Below are positions 1 to 4,369 of a DNA stretch of 5,906 bases, piece after piece. Both the position numbers and the translations under genes were made by a program. How positions within the stretch are numbered: the first letter of the stretch is position 1; the number at the start of each line of letters is the position of its first letter. Source of the DNA: Syntrophus sp. (in: bacteria) (GTDB lineage: Bacteria; Desulfobacterota; Syntrophia; Syntrophales; UBA8958). The notes beneath the pieces are model-generated. The model did no database searches. It saw nothing but the letters and a program-made list of their open reading frames with translations, and was not told where the DNA came from. The stretch is taken from NCBI GenBank assembly GCA_003451635.1, contig DMAT01000315.1, positions 1-5,906 on the forward strand, in the 5' to 3' direction.

Positions 1-1427
1 TTGCCTACAAGCCGCCCGCCATTGCCGCCTCGACAAATTTTACTGCGGCGGTTTTTATTGTTCATGGCGGTGTCTTTACACATCGCACCGTGATGATCAT
101 CGCCGGCGCGCCGTTTGACAACATTTTCGCCCCCTCTTTCTTCAATTATTTGCCGTATCTGGATGCGCTGATCGTCAGCCTCCTGTGGACCTTCGGTTTA
201 ATTATCATGCTCAACCAGCGGCTGAATGCGGAAATGACGGAGGCCAAGGAGCATTTCGAGCTGATTTTCAACACCAGTCCCGATGCGGCGTTGATTTCCC
301 GCCTGACCGACGGCGTTATCGCCAATATCAATGACGGGTTTACGGCCCTTACCGGGTACAACCGCGCCGAAACGATCGGGAAATCCACCCTTGCCGTCAA
401 TATCTGGAAGGATCCCGCGGATCGTCAAAAGGTCGTCCAGGAAATGAGCGAAAAAGGGTTTTGCGCGAACATGGAGGCCGTCTTCCTGCGGAAAGACGGC
501 AGCCAGGCCGTCGGTCTCTTGTCTGCTAAATTCATCACACTGCACAACATTCCTCATATCATCAGCGTTACCCGCGATATTACGGAGCGCAAACAGGCGG
601 AGGATGAGATCCGCCTGCTTAAAGATCACCTGGAACAGCGGGTCCTTGAGCGCACCGCCCAACTGGAGGAATCAAACAGGGAACTGGAGGCCTTTACCTA
701 TTCCGTGTCCCATGATCTGCGGTCGCCGCTTAGGGCCGTAGAAGGCTATGCGCGGATCCTGTGGGAGGACTTCGGATCCCGTCTCGACGATGAAGGCCGG
801 CGCATCTGCGGCACCATCAGCAAGAACGGACGGAATATGGGAAAGCTGATCGACAACCTCCTGGCCTTCGCCCGGATCGGCCGGATGGAGATGCAGCGAT
901 CAACCGTGGACATGGCGACCCTGGCGCAGTCGGTCTTCCTTGAACTGACGAACCCGGAGGAGCGGGAGCGGATCGATTTTCACGTCGGCCCCCTGCCCCG
1001 GGCCATCGGCGACCCGGCGCTGATCCGGCAGGTCTGGGAGAACCTGATCGGCAATGCCGTCAAGTTCTCCGCGAAAAAGGAGCAGGCCGCAATCGAGATA
1101 GGCTGCCGGGAGGAGGGCAGCGGACAGCCGGAAGCCGGCAGCCATGAGCCAAACTTAGGAGCGGAACTCCTGTCATCGGCAAGCCATATTCCGGATTCCG
1201 AAATTTTTTACTTCGTCCGGGACAACGGGGCTGGTTTCGATATGCTTTACGCGGACAAACTCTTCCGGGTATTTCACAGCCTCCACAGCCCGGGGGAATT
1301 CGCGGGCCTGGGCGCGGGCCTGGCCATCGCCCAGCGCATCATCCACCGTCATGGCGGCCAAATATGGGCGGAAGGGGCGGCGGACAAAGGGGCGACGTTC
1401 TATTTCACCTTAGGCAAAGAGGTGTAA
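1..1427 (+). CDS. Membrane-bound PAS sensor histidine kinase, 5' end outside the window
   Basis: Sensor kinase that would autophosphorylate on histidine and pass phosphate to a response regulator. The frame is open from the first complete codon (position 3) to TAA at 1425-1427, 474 codons, with no stop upstream; a GTG at 90 lies inside a hydrophobic region and is probably not the start. The visible N-terminus has a hydrophobic stretch (about 36-100), a short loop, and a clear membrane helix (about 165-225, ending LIIMLNQRL), so this is the tail of a multipass membrane domain. A PAS domain follows (about 249-600, ending in the typical RDITERK), then a coiled linker and HisKA with H-box SHDLRSPLR (His codon 711-713). 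HATPase_c shows the N-box ENLIGNAVKF (1038-1067), G1 DNGAGFD (1221-1241) and G2 GLGAGL (about 1305-1322). All catalytic boxes are present, so it is probably active. Odd points: about 25 extra residues between N-box and G1, and Leu/Ala at the variable G2 positions. Ligand and partner unknown; an Rcp1-type or REC-HD-GYP partner is plausible. Confidence 0.93.
   Translation, partial: AYKPPAIAASTNFTAAVFIVHGGVFTHRTVMIIAGAPFDNIFAPSFFNYLPYLDALIVSLLWTFGLIIMLNQRLNAEMTEAKEHFELIFNTSPDAALISRLTDGVIANINDGFTALTGYNRAETIGKSTLAVNIWKDPADRQKVVQEMSEKGFCANMEAVFLRKDGSQAVGLLSAKFITLHNIPHIISVTRDITERKQAEDEIRLLKDHLEQRVLERTAQLEESNRELEAFTYSVSHDLRSPLRAVEGYARILWEDFGSRLDDEGRRICGTISKNGRNMGKLIDNLLAFARIGRMEMQRSTVDMATLAQSVFLELTNPEERERIDFHVGPLPRAIGDPALIRQVWENLIGNAVKFSAKKEQAAIEIGCREEGSGQPEAGSHEPNLGAELLSSASHIPDSEIFYFVRDNGAGFDMLYADKLFRVFHSLHSPGEFAGLGAGLAIAQRIIHRHGGQIWAEGAADKGATFYFTLGKEV
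1119..1153 (+). repeat. Five 7-bp tandem repeats (AGCCNNN) inside the kinase ATPase domain
   Basis: AGCC occurs at 1126, 1133, 1140 and 1147, an exact 7-bp period, and a one-mismatch copy (AGCG) precedes it in register at 1119. The three bases between units vary. Because 7 is not a multiple of three, each unit is read in a different frame, giving a low-complexity stretch (GSGQPEAGSHEPN) that does not look like HATPase_c. A 5-bp inverted repeat, AGGAG/CTCCT with a 5-base loop (1157-1171), follows directly. The stretch falls in the loop between N-box and G1 box, where extra length should be tolerated. Confidence 0.6.
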
Positions 1428-1429
1428 CC

Positions 1430-1480
1430 ATGGACCATATTTTCCTTGACAGTATCCTGCTTTCAAGAATAGTTACTTAA
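1430..1480 (+). other. Tiny 16-codon ORF after the kinase; possible remnant of a response regulator start
   Basis: ATG at 1430 opens a frame reading MDHIFLDSILLSRIVT, then TAA at 1478-1480. It is preceded by AGAGGTG (1418-1424), an excellent Shine-Dalgarno match 5 bases from the ATG and overlapping the end of the kinase gene, so ribosomes finishing the kinase could restart here. The first residues resemble the opening of receiver domains (M-x-x-I-L-L-V-E-D), and small receiver genes commonly follow kinases of this type. I infer either a truncated response regulator start or a short leader peptide; coincidence cannot be excluded. The ORF overlaps the -35, -10 and half the inverted repeat assigned to the next gene. 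Confidence 0.25.
1446..1473 (+). promoter_or_regulatory. Probable sigma-70 promoter of the abiE-type cassette
   Basis: A perfect -35 hexamer TTGACA (1446-1451) is followed after 16 bases by AATAGT (1468-1473), four of six matches to TATAAT. This predicts transcription starting near 1480, with a leader of roughly 28 bases before the antitoxin ATG at 1508. No terminator is visible between the kinase stop and this promoter, so read-through from the kinase is also possible. Confidence 0.55.
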
Positions 1481-1493
1481 CATAAAAGTTAAG
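1476..1493 (+). promoter_or_regulatory. Inverted repeat over the predicted start site; candidate AbiEi operator
   Basis: CTTAAC and GTTAAG form perfect 6-bp arms around the 6-base spacer ATAAAA. The arms extend to 8 of 9 matching bases across 1473-1496. The repeat lies just downstream of the -10 box and covers the predicted transcription start. AbiEi antitoxins with an N-terminal winged helix-turn-helix are known to bind inverted repeats in their own promoter and repress it, so this is the natural operator candidate. There is no GC stem or U-tract, so it is not a terminator. Confidence 0.5.
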
Positions 1494-1507
1494 AAAGTGT
1501 TCCCGAT

Positions 1508-2098
1508 ATGAATCGTGAAGCATGGCAATCCCTAAAGAAAAGCCTGTTTTTCAGCTCCGAGGACGTGGCCGGTCAATTTGGCGTCACGAGGGCCTCGGCC
1601 CAGGTGTTTTGCAGCCGGCAAGTGAAAAACGGCGCCTTCATCCGTTTGAAGAAGGATTTCTACGTCCTGGACGAGCGCCGTCCCTATCTTGACCGGCAGG
1701 ATTTCTTCGCCATCGCCAATCATCTCCAGGTTCCGTCCTATATATCCTGCACAACCGCGCTGGTTTATTATGGAGTGACCACCCAGGCCCCCCGGGCCTG
1801 GTATGAAAGCGTTGCTCTGAAGCGCTCCATCCAATACGACGCCGGCGATGCTACCTTTTCCTATTTCAAGCTGAAAAAAGACTGCTACTTCGGCTTTACG
1901 AAAATCGGCCCCTTTTTCATGGCGCAAAAAGAGAAGGCCTTTCTCGATGCTTGTCACCTCAGCGTTTACGGGTGTTACGCCTTCGACGTGGCCGCCCTCG
2001 ACATGGATCGCCTGGACAGATCGGAGCTGGAAACCCTGATGGCGCCGTTTCCGGAACGAACCCGCAAAATGGTCAAGGACATTTTATGCAGGATCTGA
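1508..2098 (+). CDS. AbiEi-family type IV antitoxin / transcriptional autorepressor
   Basis: Probable antitoxin of an AbiE-type toxin-antitoxin (abortive phage infection) pair. In type IV systems the antitoxin counters the toxin without forming a stable complex with it, and also represses its own promoter. The 196-residue product has the expected two-part form. Residues about 13-55 are a winged helix-turn-helix (SSEDVAGQFGVTRASAQ recognition region, then a wing ending FIRLKKDFYVL). The rest is the antitoxin domain, with the family-typical PSYISCTTALVYYGV (about residues 76-90) and QKEKAFLDA (about 139-147). Length is close to the usual AbiEi size. ATG 1508 is the first start after an in-frame TAA (1490-1492); its ribosome site is weak (AAGAAAG, 1491-1497, about 10 bases away), which may limit expression. 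The toxin gene overlaps its last 13 bases. The symbol abiEi would fit by family, but it is not used because orthology is unproven. Confidence 0.88.
   Translation: MNREAWQSLKKSLFFSSEDVAGQFGVTRASAQVFCSRQVKNGAFIRLKKDFYVLDERRPYLDRQDFFAIANHLQVPSYISCTTALVYYGVTTQAPRAWYESVALKRSIQYDAGDATFSYFKLKKDCYFGFTKIGPFFMAQKEKAFLDACHLSVYGCYAFDVAALDMDRLDRSELETLMAPFPERTRKMVKDILCRI
2075..2079 (+). promoter_or_regulatory. Ribosome binding site fixing the toxin start inside the antitoxin gene
   Basis: AAGGA lies 6 bases before the ATG at 2086, within the antitoxin coding sequence. It supports this ATG over the upstream in-frame candidate at 1951 and points to translational coupling of toxin to antitoxin. Confidence 0.6.
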
Positions 2099-2790
2099 TC
2101 AAGCAGGAGCAGTTTGAGCTGGAGGTGCTGAGCCGAATGCAGAGCGGCCGGTATCTGGACAGACTGGTTTTCGGCGGCGGCACCATGCTGCGTCTGTGCT
2201 TCGGTCTGGACAGGTATTCCGTCGATCTCGATTTCTGGCTCCTTCCTGCCGCCGGCGGTAAAAAAATTAGCCCGGATTTGAAATCAGATCCCCTGTCGCT
2301 TGGCGATCACACGATGTGGTTTTCCGGTTTGCAGCAGTTTCTGGGCCGCTTTTATGAGATTCGGGATGCGGCGGACAAGTTCCACACCCTCGTCATTGAA
2401 TTGAAATCGCCGGATTATCCGCGCATTCTGAAGCTGGAAATGCGCAAGGGGGTGACATTGACGAAGACAGAACGGGCCATCGCCTACAGCCCTCATTCAT
2501 CGGTCCAGGTGTATATCCGGACCATCCCGCTTGCTGAGATGATGACTTCAAAGATCGCTGCTTTTCTGCAGAGGAAGGAGATCAGGGACGCCTATGACCT
2601 CGAATTTCTGGTCAAGAAGGGCGTGGCGGCCAACATCTCCCCCGCGCAAGCGGATCAGGCCCTGACCGCCATCGCTGCCTTGACCCGTCAGGATTACAAC
2701 GTCAAACTGTGTTCGCTCCTGGAGGCGGAGCAGCGACCCTATTACCGGCAGAATAATTTCAGTATTTTGAAGGCATACCTGGAAAAATAA
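2086..2790 (+). CDS. AbiEii/AbiGii-family nucleotidyltransferase toxin
   Basis: Probable toxin of the pair, a DNA-polymerase-beta-like nucleotidyltransferase acting in the cytoplasm. Related toxins add nucleotides to RNA such as tRNA acceptor ends or bind GTP; the target here is unknown. The product has 234 residues from ATG 2086. Motif I is FGGGTMLRL (residues 29-37). Motif II is SVDLDFWL (45-52) with the metal-binding pair Asp47/Asp49. A likely third acidic residue is Glu118 in LKLEM, and motif III is K156...R163...RD168-YD171L, typical of AbiEii. All key residues are present, so nothing suggests inactivation, though it is shorter than the roughly 300-residue classic AbiEii. The open frame extends back to 1951, but that stretch lies wholly within the antitoxin gene and is arginine/proline-rich out-of-frame sequence. 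The 13-bp overlap and antitoxin-first order fit type IV toxin-antitoxin operons. It ends in TAA with no clear terminator after it. Confidence 0.88.
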   Translation: MQDLIKQEQFELEVLSRMQSGRYLDRLVFGGGTMLRLCFGLDRYSVDLDFWLLPAAGGKKISPDLKSDPLSLGDHTMWFSGLQQFLGRFYEIRDAADKFHTLVIELKSPDYPRILKLEMRKGVTLTKTERAIAYSPHSSVQVYIRTIPLAEMMTSKIAAFLQRKEIRDAYDLEFLVKKGVAANISPAQADQALTAIAALTRQDYNVKLCSLLEAEQRPYYRQNNFSILKAYLEK

Positions 2791-2843
2791 GGAGAGGGAA
2801 TCCCGGGCACTTTCCTTCCCTTGATGGTGGGGTTGGTTGTAAA

Positions 2844-2857
2844 ACATTTTATAATGT
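2844..2857 (+). promoter_or_regulatory. TATAAT box and overlapping palindrome before the HD-GYP regulator gene
   Basis: A perfect -10 hexamer TATAAT sits at 2850-2855. It is embedded in a 14-bp inverted repeat with arms ACATT (2844-2848) and AATGT (2853-2857). There is no good -35 at 17 bases (GTGGGG); TTGGTT at 2833-2838 is too close. An activator-dependent promoter, or a repressor on the palindrome, is possible. The predicted start is near 2862, giving a leader of about 40 bases. The downstream gene has a good ribosome site, AAAGGA (2890-2895), 7 bases before its ATG. Confidence 0.4.
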
Positions 2858-2902
2858 CATACACTGAGATCTAAAGCACTATTTGGCTTAAAGGATATTG
2901 AC

Positions 2903-4291
2903 ATGAACGACACGATACGCATTTTGATCGTCGAAGACCTGCCCACGGACGCGGAGCTGTGCGAGCGGGAGGTCAGACAGGCCCTTCCCAGGAGCGTATT
3001 CCTGCGCGTCGAGACGGGGGAAGAGTTTCTCGCGGCGATGGAATCATTTGCCCCCGACCTTATTCTGTCCGACTACAGCCTGCCCCGGTTCGACGGCATG
3101 ACGGCGTTGGCCCTCGCCCGGCAACACGCCCCCGAGACGCCTTTCATCATCCTGACCGGCTCCACGAACGAGGAGACGGCGGTGGCCTGCATGAAGGCCG
3201 GGGCGTGGGACTATGTCATCAAAGAGCACATCCGGCGGCTGCGACAGGCGGTTATCGCCGCCCTGGAGCAGAAACGAATCCGCCGGGAGCGCCTCGCGGC
3301 GACGGAGGCCCTGCATGAAAGCGCGAACCTGCTCCGGATCGCGGGACGAATGGCGCGCCTGGGCGGATGGATTGTGAACCTGTCTGAAAACCGGGTAATC
3401 TGGTCGGAGGAAGTGGCGACCATTCACGACATGCCGCCGGGTTATTCTCCCCGTCTGGAGGAAGGTATTAACTACTACTCCGAGGAGTGGAGGGAGAAGA
3501 TCGAAAAAGCCTATGGCGCCTGCACCCGGGAGGGCGCCCCTTATGACGAAGAGATGGAAATTATTACCGCCCGGGGACGGCGCATCTGGGTGCGCACCAT
3601 CGGCGAGGCGATCCGGGACGAAGCCGGGACGATCATCATGTTGCAGGGCGCCCTCCAGGACATTACCGACCGCAAGTTGGCGGAAGGGGCACTCCAGGAC
3701 AGTTTTGACAAGCTCCGCAAAACCATCGGAGCCGCCATCAGAACCCTGGCCGCGACCGTCGAGATGCGGGACCCATATACGGCGGGACATCAGCAGCGTG
3801 TCGCCGGTCTGGCCCGGCGAATCGCCCGGGAAATGTCTCTGGATAACGACAGGATTCTCGGTCTGGGTCTGGCTGCCGTTATCCATGACATCGGCAAGAT
3901 CTCCGTTCCCGCCGAGATCCTCAGTAAGCCGACAAAACTGACAAATATTGAATTCAGCCTTATCAAGAACCACACCCAGGCAGCTTACGACATCCTCAAG
4001 GACATGGAATTCCCCTGGCCCATTGCCGAGATCGTCTATCAGCACCATGAGCGCCTTGACGGCGCCGGTTATCCACGAGGCCTCAAAGGGGAGGAGATCT
4101 CGCTGGAGGCGAAAATAATTGCCGTCTCCGACGTCGTCGAAGCCATGAGTTCTCATCGCCCCTACCGACCGGGCCTCGGCATTGACGTCGCCCTGGGGGA
4201 AATCAAAAAAAACAGGGGCGTCTTCTACGATCCGGCCGTTGTGGATGCATGTCTGCGGCTTTTCCTGGAGAGGGGCTTCACTTTCTCATAA
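2903..4291 (+). CDS. Response regulator with REC, PAS and HD-GYP domains; probable cyclic-di-GMP phosphodiesterase
   Basis: A 462-residue cytoplasmic regulator that probably hydrolyses cyclic-di-GMP under control of phosphorylation. REC (residues about 5-120) has the acidic pair Glu11/Asp12, phospho-acceptor Asp57 in LSDYSLP, Thr85 and Lys107, a complete active set. A PAS_3-like domain follows (about 145-258, GGWIVNL... to QDITDRK), giving a second sensory input. HD-GYP (about 275-455) has His296, the HD pair His328/Asp329, His357, His381/His382, the GYP motif in LDGAGYPRGL (385-394) and Asp410 in SDVVEAM. All expected metal ligands and the GYP loop are intact, so catalytic activity is likely. 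One small deviation is Thr358 after His357, where many relatives have Pro. The ATG start is supported by AAAGGA 7 bases upstream and by the receiver domain beginning at once. It lies between two sensor kinases, either of which could be its phosphodonor. No transmembrane segment. Confidence 0.94.
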   Translation: MNDTIRILIVEDLPTDAELCEREVRQALPRSVFLRVETGEEFLAAMESFAPDLILSDYSLPRFDGMTALALARQHAPETPFIILTGSTNEETAVACMKAGAWDYVIKEHIRRLRQAVIAALEQKRIRRERLAATEALHESANLLRIAGRMARLGGWIVNLSENRVIWSEEVATIHDMPPGYSPRLEEGINYYSEEWREKIEKAYGACTREGAPYDEEMEIITARGRRIWVRTIGEAIRDEAGTIIMLQGALQDITDRKLAEGALQDSFDKLRKTIGAAIRTLAATVEMRDPYTAGHQQRVAGLARRIAREMSLDNDRILGLGLAAVIHDIGKISVPAEILSKPTKLTNIEFSLIKNHTQAAYDILKDMEFPWPIAEIVYQHHERLDGAGYPRGLKGEEISLEAKIIAVSDVVEAMSSHRPYRPGLGIDVALGEIKKNRGVFYDPAVVDACLRLFLERGFTFS

Positions 4292-4335
4292 CCACTTGGA
4301 GATATAAATTATTTATGCACTAATAGCGAATAAAC

Positions 4336-4344
4336 TGGTATAAT
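4336..4344 (+). promoter_or_regulatory. Extended -10 promoter of the dCache kinase gene
   Basis: TGGTATAAT is a perfect extended -10 element (TG at 4336-4337, TATAAT at 4339-4344). The -35 region at 17 bases is poor (TGCACT, 4316-4321), which extended -10 promoters tolerate. Just upstream is an AT-rich 13-bp palindrome, arms ATAAAT/ATTTAT (4304-4316), placed where an UP element or regulator site could act. Transcription should begin near 4351, leaving a leader of about 19 bases. The bases TATAATGTC are identical at the promoter before the HD-GYP gene. Confidence 0.6.
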
Positions 4345-4356
4345 GTCCCCGGATTA

Positions 4357-4362
4357 AAGGAG
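4357..4362 (+). promoter_or_regulatory. Ribosome binding site selecting a GTG start
   Basis: AAGGAG lies 7 bases before GTG 4370, while the in-frame GTG codons at 4379 and 4385 are 16 and 22 bases away. An in-frame TAA at 4355-4357 excludes any earlier start. This selects GTG 4370. Confidence 0.7.
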
Positions 4363-4369
4363 AGCAGCC

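Noticed and set aside
90..1427. GTG at 90 as the true start of the first kinase
   Set aside because: The frame is open for 29 codons upstream to the window edge, those codons encode a plausible hydrophobic segment, and no ribosome site precedes 90. The gene is treated as 5' truncated.
1951..2085. Upstream in-frame start for the AbiEii toxin
   Set aside because: This part lies entirely inside the antitoxin gene in another frame, has an arginine/proline-rich non-family sequence, and the ATG at 2086 has a proper ribosome site and begins near motif I as expected.
2795..2821. Hairpin AGGGAA/TTCCCT after the toxin gene as a terminator
   Set aside because: The stem is only 6 bp with a 15-base loop, and no T-run follows.
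1443..2831. Degenerate direct repeat (TTCCTTGACAGT-like near 1443 and TCCCTTGATGGT-like near 2817) flanking the abiE cassette as target-site duplication
   Set aside because: Only about 10 of 14 positions match, the left copy is largely the -35 box, and no transposase or terminal inverted repeats are present.
2884..2900. TGGC...TTGA as a sigma-54 promoter before the HD-GYP gene
   Set aside because: The spacing between the GG element and the required GC is wrong and the GC is absent; the site also overlaps the ribosome site.
3044..4156. Long antisense open frame of 370 codons opposite the HD-GYP gene
   Set aside because: It mirrors a GC-rich gene with unmistakable REC, PAS and HD-GYP motifs on the + strand; its own translation shows no recognisable domain.
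4304..4316. AT-rich palindrome after the HD-GYP gene as a terminator
   Set aside because: The stem has no GC pairs and there is a one-base loop, so it cannot form a stable RNA hairpin; it is better seen as AT-rich promoter-upstream DNA.
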